A stretch of DNA of 64,000 nt from Planococcus citri (Eukaryota; Arthropoda; Insecta; Hemiptera; Pseudococcidae), in NCBI RefSeq assembly GCF_950023065.1, contig NC_088681.1:36986836-37050835 (forward strand). Direction: 5' to 3'. Below, in pieces: positions 41,601 to 53,223 of this stretch. Made by a program: the position numbers and the translations under genes. Below the pieces are notes generated by a model that did no database searches, was not told the DNA's origin, and saw only the letters and a program-made list of their open reading frames with translations. Each line of letters starts with the position of its first letter. Within the stretch, counting starts at the first letter, position 1.

Positions 41601-44600
41601 TAGAGTTCATTTTCTGGGTAGTATAAAAAAAATAATAAAACAAGCGAATAAATAAAAAATAAAAAATTGAAGGTATCCCTAAGAAAACTAAAACCTAAAT
41701 CAGTTGAAAAGAACGTTTACTTAAAAATTCTATTTTCTCTCACCACAAAAAAAAATAAAAATAAAATAAAACTTATCAAAGCACAAGTTAATAAAATCAG
41801 ATGAAAAATTGCCACAAGAATAAGCTCAAAAACAAAAGAAATACGGGAAGAAATAGGTACTTGAATGCTAATGCTGAAAAAAATTTTAAAAATGAGAAAA
41901 ACAGAAAAAGTCAGAAGAATAATAAAGTAACGTTGAAAGTGAACAGAAATTTCAAAGTTACCTGAAAAATTTTATGACGAGAAAAAATTGATGGAAGTAA
42001 CCGTTATACCTATAAGTGAGTGAAAATTTGCTATAGGTTATCATAGGTATGTAGGTATAAAATTAATCTAGATTGCCAAATCAAAAAAGAGAAAAAGCAA
42101 TCAGCAAAGTCGATTAATGGAATAAATTCAAAGGTGTACTTGCCTCCCTTTCTTGTGAATGAAAATCTTCAAAATTCAAATTTGAATTTCACTCGCACTA
42201 AAATTAACCCTGGATATCAATAGAAGTCAAACAATGGAACAGGTAAGATAGTCTGTTTCTTTCATCATTTTTTTTTCAGAGGCAGGTAGGATGTTTTTTT
42301 ATTCAATAATTATAATTTTCATTTTTGGCTTATAGTAAAAACTATTAAAAAAAAACTAGAAAAAAAATGAAATAGCACCTATAATAATGATCAATGAAAA
42401 AAAAATATCAAAATTCTGAACTCTGCGGCCCAGGACTCTAAACCTATGAAACTTTCAACGTTTAAATATCCATTTATTAAGCATAAAGATTTTAGAATTT
42501 ATGCAACATATTTCATTATTTTAACGTGAATGTTAAATCGCAACGCTGGAAATTTTTGCGATACCGAATTTACTCATTTTTTCTACGAGTTTTCTAAGTA
42601 CACATTTTTAAAGAAATTATTGAAAAATGTTCATGACCTTTTGAAACAGAAGTTGAGAAAAGAAGACAATATTTTCTATGAGATGGAATTGTTTTATTTC
42701 AAAAATAGACGAAAGAAGTGATGTTTTGTTGAAAATCCAGGAAAACTGAAGCACTTTATGACATTTTTCTAAAAAGCCATATCTACTCATGAAAACGTAA
42801 TAATATCTAATAATTCAAGAACAAAATGAGATTTTTGTAAAATGCATATCAGTAGGGCTCGAACTCAATCTCCCCCCCCCCCCCAAAAAAAGTGACTTTA
42901 GTAACCAAAAAAGCTCTATAAACATTACCTAACTAGAATGTAATAAAAAAAGTAACAAAATGGAAAGACATTTTAATTCAGGAAAAAAATCACCAAAAAA
43001 ATAGAACATTATCAAAATTAAAATTCAACAATGAAACTTTTGATAGACACCACTTCGACAAATTCAGCAAAAAGTAGGACGTTTTGCCAATTATTGGAAA
43101 GATGAAATTACTTCAGCAAAAAGGAAGGACTTTTTGGTAATTTTTGGCAGAAAGCTGACTTTTTAGACAATTTTTTTCAATTTTTAAATTTTCTGCAAAA
43201 AACAATAATTTCTAGCAATTTGTGGCCAAAAACGAGATTTTTTGGTAATTTAGACAAAAAGCAAAATTTTTTGTTATTTTTGGCATTGGTTGACGGAAAA
43301 CAAAACTTTTTGGGAATTATTGGCAAAAAGTGATACCTTTTGAAAATTTCTGGCTGCAATAAGCGAGGCTTTCGATAGTTTTTGAAAAAAATTAGAATTT
43401 TTGGATTTTTTTTGCAAAAAACGACATTTTTTCGCAATATTAACAAAAGCGAAGATCATTTGCTAATTTTTAACAAAGAGCGAGACTTTTAAAATTTCAG
43501 CAAAAGGCAAGTCAAGATGAATTAAAAAATTAAATTTTTGAAAATTTGTAAAAAAAAATGTAGCGACAATAGTACCTAGTTAAAAGTTTCTTCTATAGTA
43601 ACTTTAGTGGCTCAGTCACTTAAAAAGTAACTGATGTTCGAGTCCTAAGATGGATTAAGGTATTTTCTTATACTTTAAAAAAGGGTCACCATGGTATTTC
43701 GTTAAAAAGTGAAGAATTTTTATGAAGGAAGAAAAAAAAACGAAAAAAATCAAGTCAAGCATGCACAGAAATAACATGATAAAAATTTCTTCTTCAAATG
43801 TCAAAAAATTAGAAGACGCAGCAAAAAAAAATTTCAATCAGAGAGCTTGGATAAAATTTGTAAATTCGCGTGAATGTTCACCCTCGTAACCTAAAATTTT
43901 AGATGCTCAAGTTTATTTTTGCAACTTCCAAAGTGTTTTGAAAATTCTGAAGAGAATTGAAAAATCACTTAAAGCTCCAGAATGACATAAAAATGTTGAT
44001 TTTTGTAGTAGAGAAAGCTATAAATTGAATTTATTATTCACGCTGGTTCATTTTGCTATGAATAAAATATTTTACGAAAAAGTTGAAGGATCCATTGTTA
44101 CAATAAGTGTTTTTTTTTAATTTCTTAATTTTTCAAAAAATTCAAAACTGAACTTAACCTCCTAAAATTTTGGTTGCAGAGGTTTTACGAGATTCTTCTT
44201 CGATTCAGGTTGGCTTTATTCAAATCGAAGGGTACCACTCCCAGTTCAATAGGTTTCCCGGTGAGAAAAAAATTGAACCCTTTTATAAAACGTATGCCAA
44301 AATTAACTGTATATTATGTTTGATCATGCCAATAATATCGTCTACTATACGTCAACCTAATTTTTTCATTACAATCTTACTCCTCTCACTCTCTCTCTCT
44401 CTCTCTTCTGGAAAAAATTACACAAAGATGAAGGTATTCTAACGATACTAATCTAACGGCACTACCTGGATATTATACCACCTCTGATAAAAGAAGCTGA
44501 TTAATTCAATTCTAGCAGTACCAGTAGCACACTCCATGGTTCGCATCATTAGCCAATATTACCATTAAAACATCATATAAAATACCACTTCAATATGGCG

Positions 44601-47600
44601 AACATCAATAGGTAGTACATATAGCAACAGGTACTAATAAATACATACAAATACATTATCGAGAGATACCTTTAGCCATAAAAGTTCACCAGGGGACAAC
44701 AGAGCTGGCGTCTGGGCCACTCGTTTAGTACACGATAACGATATACGACTTCCAAGTACCTCTATACAGAATTTACACAGAATAGCTAGGTAGATATTAG
44801 ATACATACAATCAGAATTCCATCTTCTACGAGTGTAATTGTACGTACAGGTCTTTATACTGCATATTATAATGGTTTAATATCGAATAACAATTCTCCCT
44901 GCTCTGTACCCCTCATCCTATACCTAATATCATTTGCAGCACAAAAACGGATACTGTATAAAATACGTTTTAAAAAAATCCAGGAAACGCATAAAGACGT
45001 AAGGAGGAAAACATTAAGTACATAAATACGTAAATACCATCACCGTATAAAATACTATTTTTAACTACAGTTGACACTTCATCTCTTCACACGTATAAAT
45101 TCATTTCATACATAATATCCTAAATAAACCATAAGGGTCAAATTTAAACAGATTGGTTCCGCTTGATAAGATGTGTCTTATGAACGTACGTTTCTTATTA
45201 ATTTAATATCACAACAGGGAAAAGCGAATCGTCTCAAAAAAAATATTAGGTCTCAATCAATATACCCCTAGTGGAGCAGACCATTAAACCACTGACAGTG
45301 TGGGTTGCTGATCGCTGATAGCGGAAGAGTTGATTTAGTTTTCTAATTAACATGTCGATTATACTTTTAGTTAATTTTACATAAGAACTCGGGCGGAAAT
45401 ACGTTCAATTTCCGCCATTAGAAATCCTCTAAAAAAAAAAAGATATATTGATTTGGTTAATAAGTTATTCGAGCTCACGATGCATTAATTATGCACACAA
45501 AAAAAATACGTATCGAGGGATCAAAAAATGATAATTTTTCAGAGGATTAAAAATTCGACAATTAGTAAATCCTCAGCTTCTCCTCCCATCATCATGTGGT
45601 TTTTTTGCTTTCACTAAGAAATATACGTCTTCTTGAAAAGCAGCTCCGAAGAAAGCAATCAAGTATAGTAAACCACAATGTCAATAGTGTTCGGATTACC
45701 GAAAACAATTACCTTATTTCTCTTTTTTTTCGCCATTTAAACAAACATGCCTGCCTGCTCATGCTTACAGTTTGTTTCCTATGAGTAGGCAGTTTTTTTG
45801 CCTAACTATTCGTTGGTTGGTTGGTAGTTAATTCATTAACGTATATCTACCTACTTCCTGGCTTTAATAATAACGCCGCGGCGTGATGTATTTTTATTAC
45901 AGATATTTCTTATGGCAATATTGAGTTTAGATTTGTTACACTATTCGAGTCAAAATCGCACCAGCTCGTCGATCGAGTCACGAGCTAGCCATGGTCAATA
46001 CCTCATGTCAAATGATATCCGAGGATCGAACTCGACCCTGCATCGGATCTCCAACAACGCAGTCAAATCGCAGCACCCTAAGGGTGGTAGCAGTTCGACT
46101 TCGTCGGCTAAAAAACCGAAGAAAAAAATCCTAGTACGAAAACGCAAGGCGAGTCAAAATGACACAGTTGCCTTGTCCAGCATTCCAGTGAAACTTTCAA
46201 GTAAACGACCGACCCCTAAGTCGGATGTTTTGATGCCATTCTACGCAGCTCAGCCAATGATTCCGTTTGACATAAGCTATCATCAACCGATATATGAAAA
46301 CTACAACCCGCTGGTCAACGGTATTCTCAACATGAACGAGCATCCTTTGCAAGTGCAAGCAAATCCGGCCCAACATCAAATGCCAGTATTGCCAATAGTC
46401 GAACCAATACCTTTTAAGCAGATCGATCCTCAGCACTTCCAGCCAATGCCTCCTCCGGGAATGCAAAAGATCCCGCTTCTAGATCCGTTCAACGTACTCA
46501 AACCTCGTAAACCTGCGCGATTGGCAGGTAAACCGAAATTCCTGCCTGTGGTTCGAGCTATCCCTCAGATCACGACGACATTGCCTCCTATCACGGTGAC
46601 TCATATTTATAAATACGAAGAGACTAATTCCGGGCTAAAAATGCCTTTCGAGAACGACGACTTCGTCGATAACTTTCCAGCCATTTCGGTTGCTTTGGAT
46701 GATCATCTGCACGATCGAGCTGCCGATTTAGCTCGTCTCAAGGGTCTGATGACACCTCCGAGACTACACCAGCAACCCATCTATTATAATATGCCCATAG
46801 TCGAGCTATCTACCTTGGCTCCGGCTACTTTTCAAAATGACGAGCTTGAAATTCTGCATAAATTCAACGAAGCCATCAAAGCGCAGAATAACCAGCTGCA
46901 ACAGCAACAACAGCAACAAAACACCGGGCAAGAAGACGAACAGCAATTCGAATACGACGAAGATAGCAAAGAAACCCAAGATAATAAGAGCTACAGCGAC
47001 GATGATGTTAAAAAAGCCTTAAAATATATTCAAAATTTAAAAAAGACCAGACCAACGAAACCCAACAGAGGGTCGAAGAAATTTGACTCGGATAGATCAC
47101 AAGGTAAAAAGCGTAATAAAGGTAAAAAGGAAACTAATGAGGAAAGTTTCGAAGAAGAAGAGGAAACTGAGAGACCGAGAAAGAATAAGCATAAATCAGC
47201 TGATTTTTCCGGCGAAGATGACAATTTTACCATAATGTCGTTTGACGAACTGGATGGAGGTGAAAGTCACAATAAAGTTGTAAAGACTAAGAAGAAGCAT
47301 ATAAAGTCAGATTCAGAAAGCACGCCAAAGGCTGATAGCATTGATAATATTGGATTCCAAGAAAGTCAAATTGTGCCAAGTTTAGATCACGAGGTAATTA
47401 TGATTTACGAGTAAATCAATATCATTCTGAATAAATATACTAAGAAATTTTCAATTTTTGGAATTTATTGTTGTTTTCCAAATTAAAACTTTAGTAACCA
47501 CAAAAGTTGAAAAAAAAGTACCCAAACAGCAACCAAAAAATGTACTAGATGTGAGCAAAACATTCAAGTAAGTACGGAAAAAAATTACAAAAAAAGCCAA

Positions 47601-49983
47601 AACACTTCAATTAAGAAGTAAAAAAAAAAAATACAAAACAATAAACATTCCTTGGCAATTTTTGACATAAAAGGGGGAATTTTTGGAATTACTGGAAAAA
47701 AGTGAGATTTTGACAATTTTAGCAAAAAGCAGAGCTTTTTTTTGTACATAATTTTTGGCAAAAAAAGTAAACTTTTTTAGCATTTTTTGGCGTCAAGTGA
47801 GATTTTTTAGCAATTATTTGCATTTTTAGGTAAAAAGGCGAGATTTTTTTAGCGATTCTGTGAAAAGCGAATATTTTTGATAATGTTTGTCAAAAAACGA
47901 GAATTCTGGGAAATTTTGCAATCTTTGTAGAAGAGACTTTTTTTGCAACTTTTAAAATTATTGAGAATTGTGAAGAAAATGAAAATTTTACTCAAAGTTG
48001 AATTTTTAAAATCAAAACAAAAATTTACAGTTTGGAAGGCAATGAAATGTAGATTTCATAAAGTTCTGCAAATTTTGGAAAATTTAGAAAATTGGAATTT
48101 TTTGAGAAGTTTAAATTTCGAAAGCAGAATCAAAATTCAGTCCTTGAAGGAAAATCCGAGAAAAATTGGGTAGCAATAATTTATTACATTGATTTGAAAT
48201 ACCTAAGTAAAACATTTTCGAAATGGACACTTTCTGATTTGAGAGGGACGGCCCCCTCCACAATTATGAAGTTTTTCAAAAAAAAAATATGCATTTTATG
48301 GAAAAAATTTAGAGTAATAAAAATTTATTTCAAAAAATTATGCAATTCTAATGGTTAAAGTATTAAACACATTTTTAAAATTATTCAAAATTGAAGATAA
48401 ACATTTTGAATATTGCAATGGAGGGGAGGAGGGAGGGTCAATAAGATTTCAGTCTAGTGAGACTTGTGAAAAGGACACGGGTGGAAAATGATGACAGCCA
48501 TTGAAACGGAAACCATTTGTAAAATATTCATTTTCCATTTTCTCGAAATTTTAGTGTCTACCCACTACAAAAAAAAATTAGAGGGGTCAATTTTTTGAAA
48601 ATATTGAAGTCTCTGCTTCTTTTTGTTTTTATTAAACTTGATTTATCATTTTTGAGTCTCAATGGGAACTCCTGAAAGATGACTGCCCTTGAAACGAATG
48701 TAATAAAAATATTTGGGACCATTGTACAGACTTTATGTCCCATTTTCTCAAAATTTAAGTATCTAAAAAAAAAAAATCAAGTGTCAAATACATTTTTTTA
48801 TGAACTTACTAACCTTTTAGAAAAAATGAGAGGGCCGATTTTTTGATATCAAAGTCTTTACTTTTTTTGTTATTGAACTAGATTCATCAGCTTCTTGGGG
48901 CTCAATAGGGACTACAAAGTATCATGAATCATTGCTAATAAAAATGAAATATTTTTTGGTTCAAACCTGAAATTTAAATTTAAGTATTCTGGGAACCTTT
49001 TAAAAAATAAAACGTTTTTAACGGGAAATGTATACCTTTTCCTCCAAAAAATACAAGAAATGGACGTGGGATTATGTTCCAAGTTTTACAAACGGAATGA
49101 TGATTGGAGGAATTTTTCTTAGTTTGAGAACCCCCATAAGGCCCAAAAAGAGTCTCAAGCTTATTTTTCAAAAAATGGCTTGATAAAATTTAGAAATGCC
49201 AATTTAGAGGATTCTCCTCTGTAACTGGTCGAAAATGTTGTAGTTAACATTTTAAAAGTAAACCACAGTTCAGAAGTTCGTAGCATAGATTCGTAATGAA
49301 AAATAATATCAAATATTGAAAAAAAAAAAATTAAAAATGAAAATAGACTTAACATTATCAAAAAGAAAAATCACGAACAAAAATCACTCAATTTTATATT
49401 ATTCAATTTATTTACACCAAAATAACGAAAGAAATCTTTAATCGATTTTCAAAATATTCGAAAAATCTGCTATCTATCCAACTTTTCTACAGCACTAATA
49501 ATCTTCTCAAAATCACCATAATGCAACTTTATTGCTTTTTTTCTGATACCTCATACAATTTCAATACAGAAGTCTATTCATTTCAGGACATCCAGGAATA
49601 CAGCCCACCACCGGATTTCTCAGAAAACGCCAACTTGGGCGCTGAAGGCAACGAAGACCGAATAGAATTCCAAATGCACGGTTTACGAGGCCCCGAATCA
49701 TATAAATTCGGTTACGATACCGGAAAAGGGTAATTTCACGCATTTCATTTCCTTCCTCGTCCATTTCCCCTTAAAGAACTTTCATCTAATGAAGAAAAAA
49801 ACACCGTATTCGTTTTGCAGCGAAAATCGCCAATTCCGATACGAAGAACGTGATCCGGACGGTAAAGTCAAAGGTCATTTCGGATACTATGACAAAGATG
49901 GAAAACTGCAGGTATTCAATTACGAGGCAGACCCTGAACATGGTTACCATTTGGAACAAGCTAATCAGAATAATAATTTTTAA
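29658..49983 (+). CDS. Large cuticular protein with C-terminal Rebers-Riddiford chitin-binding domain
   Basis: Exons: 29658-29666 (Met-Leu-Met, then GTAAGA), 45903-47393, 49587-49729 and 49821-49983. The total is 1806 nt, 601 residues plus stop, with all phases matching. Joining exon 1 to exon 2 gives MLMIFLMAILSLDLLHYSSQ, a credible signal peptide. Insect cuticle genes often split the signal peptide this way. If exon 1 is wrong, translation could start at 45912. Residues about 20-500 are disordered, with a basic KKPKKKILVRKRK block, Pro/Met-rich middle, a Gln7 run, and Lys/Glu/Ser-rich acidic tail. Exons 3-4 encode the chitin-binding RR domain (SYKFGYDTGKG, then GKVKGHFGYYDKDGK and NYEADPEHGYH). 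Product: secreted, binds chitin in the cuticle matrix. The RR domain is sure; the exact family member is not. Confidence 0.82.
33556..34497. mobile_element. Foldback element with GC-rich minisatellite arms
   Basis: Both ends start TTTGTTTCGCC (right end inverted). They contain four 14-base units (TTTCGCCGCGGACG-type, the fourth starting ATTTCG) followed by GTTTCGCCGCCGCCGAAAAA and GGTCATTTTTGAAAAAGCG. The unit order, including the variant unit, is identical in the two arms. A second pair of complementary blocks lies inward (about 33885-33985 with 34150-34265, sharing CTTGAATGAAGTGTTC and GGCCTTGGTC). A transcript or single strand of this DNA could fold into one long hairpin. It has no coding capacity; open frames across the repeats are by-products of the units having no stop codons. 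Confidence 0.85.
36628..37130. mobile_element. 503-bp MITE with ATTAA target duplication
   Basis: The left end CAGGGCGTCCATT and the right end AATGGATACCCTG are imperfect inverted termini. ATTAA flanks both sides (36623-36627 and 37131-37135), as for a 5-bp target duplication. CCTGACTTTTCC motifs recur near both ends as subterminal repeats. No transposase is present. Confidence 0.65.
43080..43510. repeat. Degenerate repeat of GCAAAAAGCGAGATTTTTTGG type
   Basis: About ten loosely spaced units (30-45 bp apart) share AAAAAGC/AAAACG followed by GA and a T-run, then GGNAATTTTTGG. The same consensus recurs at 47650-47940 in the next intron. The units are too diverged to give an exact period. Confidence 0.45.
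47394..49586 (+). other. Cuticle gene intron 2
   Basis: Phase 0, from SLDHE (GAG/GTAATT) to DIQEYSPPPD after TCATTTCAG. Contains a second block of the degenerate AAAAAGCGAGA repeats (47650-47940) and long A-runs. No exon was seen. Confidence 0.65.
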
Positions 49984-50124
49984 GACTTGTTGACAATTTT
50001 GACAGCAAAACGTTGTACATAATGTTAAAATAATATTTTTACCTACGTTAACTGCCTGAATTTTTTAAAAAATTTTTTTCGGCTTATTAATTCGATCGGC
50101 GGAAATAGAACATTCTACGATTAA

Positions 50125-50130
50125 AATAAA
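50125..50130 (+). terminator. Probable poly(A) signal of the cuticle protein gene
   Basis: AATAAA lies 142 bases after the stop at 49981-49983, in the short gap before the converging DERA gene. Confidence 0.45.
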
Positions 50131-50275
50131 ATAATAGAAAACAAAATTATCGGCGCAGGTTCGAACCAATAATTCGCAGGCTCAGTTTCGTGACGCGTTA
50201 AAAGAGTTTAGAGTTATCGAGAGCATACTGTATAATAAAACTCAGTACGTAATTGGTATAAATAATGTGAAAAAT

Positions 50276-50281
50276 TTTATT
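50276..50281 (-). terminator. DERA poly(A) signal
   Basis: TTTATT on the + strand is AATAAA on the minus strand, 36 bases beyond the DERA stop. Confidence 0.5.
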
Positions 50282-50316
50282 ACTTACTATATACGACAAG
50301 CTTAAAATAATATCAG

Positions 50317-52263
50317 TCACGGATTAATATGATGTAACCTTTGTTCGATACTTTTCAATACACCGGAAGCTCCGATTCTAAACAACGATAACCAATCAGC
50401 GCCCAATTCGGTGATTACCAGGTTGATCCATTTTAATGAATCTTCTGCCGTACGTATTCCACCGGCAGGTTTAAAACCAATCTGAACATATTAATTTAAA
50501 AAGTTACCAATTGAAGCAAAGTTATGGTATTTCAAAATAAAGAAAATAATTTACCTTTTTGCCAGTCTTGATATAAAAATTTTTAATCGCACGACACATC
50601 ACAAGTCCTGAGGTGAAAGTAGCATTCACGGCTTCCTTACCTATAATGGCAAATAAAATGAACTCGAGAAATTGCATTTTCTAAAATTAAACGTGTCAAC
50701 GTACCAGTAGAAGTTTTAATATAATCAGTCCCTGCCATCATGGCAACCATTGAAGCCTTATAAACATTCTCTAATGAACCGCATTCACCCACAGCCAAGA
50801 TTGTTTTCATTTTTGCACTACCACATGCTTCCTTGAGAGCTTTGATTTCTTCAAATAATTCAGTCCAGCGATGTTGCAGTACTAAGTATCTACTGATAAC
50901 GATATCGATTTCAGTAGCTCCATTTCGAGTAGCGAAATTAATCTCACTAATTTTAGATTCCAACGGATACAAACCGCTGGGAAAAGCGGCAGCAACTGGA
51001 AAATTAATTAAAGGTTTGTAATACGATGTTCGTTTTGAATTATAAATGCGTGAGAAAAATTACCGGAAGCGATCGGAATCCCATTTGAGCTGTTATTTGA
51101 ACCTTCTGAAAACAAACGAACAAAATTCAAATTAATAAAGTAATGCTCGCAAAATCGAACCCATTCTAGGAATCTTTTAAGTTCACAAAATTAAATAACT
51201 CTTCGATAAGATCGAATCTCTCAGACCGAAATTTCCGCTAAGTATCTTCAGAATTAATTAAGTCGATAGAATCGCCAAAACATGGTACGAATTAGCATAC
51301 AAATAAGTCGCGAATAAACTAGAACACGATCATAAATAAGTTATCAACCTGTTGATTTGCTTGACACGAGAAGTTTCTTGGCTCTTAACGAATCGGCAAC
51401 AACACTAACAAAAGCCGGATAAATACATAATGCTCCAACCCTTATGGTCTTCTTCGTTTCGTTCTTGCAATCTACAAAATGATTATCGGAATTGGTCAAA
51501 CCTCGAAAATGATTTGAAAATGTAAAATCAACTAGCGTTGCACATACCAGTTGAATCGTCTCCCAAGTATAAGAATTCAGCCAGGGATTCGCTCAGTGAT
51601 TTTTCATCATGTAAATGAAAAGCTTTCAAGAGCTGCTTAACTTCAATCAGTTCATGGTCAGTTAATCCATATTGCTCATTCAACGAAGTATCGGCTTGTT
51701 CGGTTACTTTAAAATTGAAATTATCATCGGTTGTATCGATACTCACTACCACTGAACTTTTTCTCAGCGTCTGGGTCTTGATGATGTTTTTGATTGAAGT
51801 TGTAACAGAGCTCAGCGCTTTTTGAAATAGTTTCTCAGAGAGTGGCCGAGCACCCTGAAAATGAAACGGAAAACATGCATTAGTACAATAAATTAACATC
51901 GTGAAATCATCTGCAGTCCATGATTACCTTATTAACAAGAGCTGTCACATTTGAAAAAGAATCGTCGCCAAATAACGTACTGTAATCGATTAATGTAACT
52001 GACTTCAACAACAGAAGAGATTCTAAGGTTTTGTAGACGTTGTTCGGTTTTTGATCGAATAGTTTAGCACGTTCCAACACTGTCCATTCGTTAACGTGTA
52101 CTTCATTAAGCCAGCCTTCGTTATACATATTTATAACTGCGTAATGAATAATAATTAGATGAAAATAGGATTGTATGGGAACAGATGGTAGTTATTAGTT
52201 GAAAAATAACTTGAAAATATACGTAAAATTCTTACTTGCAGGAGAGATCTTTTCAATGGACAT
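50317..52263 (-). CDS. DERA: Deoxyribose-phosphate aldolase with a long internal insertion
   Basis: Eight exons on the minus strand: 52236-52263, 51928-52136, 51548-51854, 51349-51471, 51064-51105, 50705-50995, 50555-50640 and 50317-50481. They join in phase to 416 residues. The enzyme splits 2-deoxyribose 5-phosphate to acetaldehyde and glyceraldehyde 3-phosphate in deoxynucleoside breakdown (cytosol). Class I aldolase landmarks are present: ATEIDIV with Asp268, the Schiff-base Lys330 in DYIKTSTG, and the proton-relay Lys366 in IGFKPAGG. The N-terminal LLKSVTLIDYSTLFGDD and VGALCIYPAFV strands also fit. Animal DERA is about 318 residues. The extra about 98 residues lie between residues 93 and 190, mostly in exon 3, between the first two barrel strands. 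The catalytic centre is intact, so activity is plausible. Confidence 0.93.
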
Positions 52264-52278
52264 AGTTTCTGATAAAGA

Positions 52279-52593
52279 TTAAATATTATTGACAGCAGGT
52301 TTTTTAGGAGCATCTAATCTGGCAGCAAGTTGCTCTTTGACCCTCTGTACTTCGAGAATATCTTCGATACAGTCTATACAAAGTTTCTTTTTCTTATCAA
52401 CCACTTCTTGCGAAACGTCAGTACCCGAATGTTGAATCCGAGTTGGTGCACCAATAATTCAAAGGAGCATTTTTTTGATGTACTGAGGGTATGTTTTCAG
52501 CCACTGCTAGTCGAATGTATTCAGGATGTGATAATGATTTACTTATTGTCGTTGTATTGATGAAAAATGCTCAAAGGAACTGGGAACAGCCAT
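52279..52593 (-). pseudogene. Small ORF pieces just upstream of DERA, frame broken or unresolved
   Basis: On the minus strand a 59-codon open frame ends at 52279-52281 with a coding-like tail (KKKKLCIDCIEDILEVQRVK, then LAARLDAPKKPA). A second open frame about 50 codons long just upstream (52421-52571) reads HPEYIRLAVAENIPSVHQKN. A third begins MAVPSSFEHFSSIQ at 52591-52593. The pieces cannot be joined by obvious GT..AG introns. This is either a small gene with frameshifts (real or sequencing), an unresolved splice pattern, or chance. Its stop is only 15 bases before the DERA start codon on the same strand. No family was recognised. Confidence 0.35.
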
Positions 52594-52928
52594 CGTTAGA
52601 ATCGTCAATGAGATAAGACGATTTCGGAATTCGGACACCAACAAAACTACTACAATTTTTCGTTCGTATGAGTAGCATTACCGCGAATGAACGTTCAGAT
52701 CAAGTATCATTCTGAGAGTAGTCATTTATCAATTAAACTGAATAATTAATTATCTATACTTTTCAATTCTCATTTCACTATTCTCAAATCAAATTCATGT
52801 CACAAAGGGTACGAAAAAAATAGAAAAATAATTTTTTGAAAAATGCTTTCCTATCATTTTTTTTTACAATTTTGAAAAATCAACAAGAACAGATTCGTTC
52901 TTTTTTTAAAATTTGAATTCAATTCTTT

Positions 52929-52957
52929 CTCATTCGTTTGAAGCTCAAACGGATGAG
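52929..52957. repeat. Short perfect-loop hairpin
   Basis: CTCATTCGTTTGA is followed after AGC by TCAAACGGATGAG, a 13-bp stem with one mismatch and a 3-base loop. It sits in the gap between the DERA side and the COPS3 start. Function unknown. Confidence 0.5.
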
Positions 52958-53223
52958 AATCATTGAAAGAACGCGCGTCTTCGAACGAATCATTCGCGAG
53001 AACACACGAATGTCATGTTGTGAAAACAGCAAGTTGTACAAAACACTTGATTACAAAAGTCGAAAAAATTTTTCTTGGAAATCACAATTCATGAAAATTC
53101 GGCGATTACCATATTTTTAAAAACAGATTTCGTTATATTTTGTAATAATTAGTTTAATTTGTATGAAATTCAGTGTGAGAGTTGAGTAATTCTTTGGATA
53201 AACTGGTTGTTTTTTGATTGGAA

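Larger units (their letters stand above)
29667..45902 (+). other. Cuticle gene intron 1 (16.2 kb)
   Basis: No exon was confirmed inside. It includes the foldback element at 33556-34497, the MITE at 36628-37130, five poly-G tracts and one poly-C tract, degenerate GCAAAAAGC-type repeats at 43080-43510, and a (CT)n run near 44387-44406. Minus-strand open frames around 39.3-41.1 kb are noted under findings but not called as genes. Confidence 0.5.

Noticed and set aside
46197..46466. 89-codon minus-strand frame inside the cuticle exon
   Set aside because: Shadow of the true + strand coding exon.
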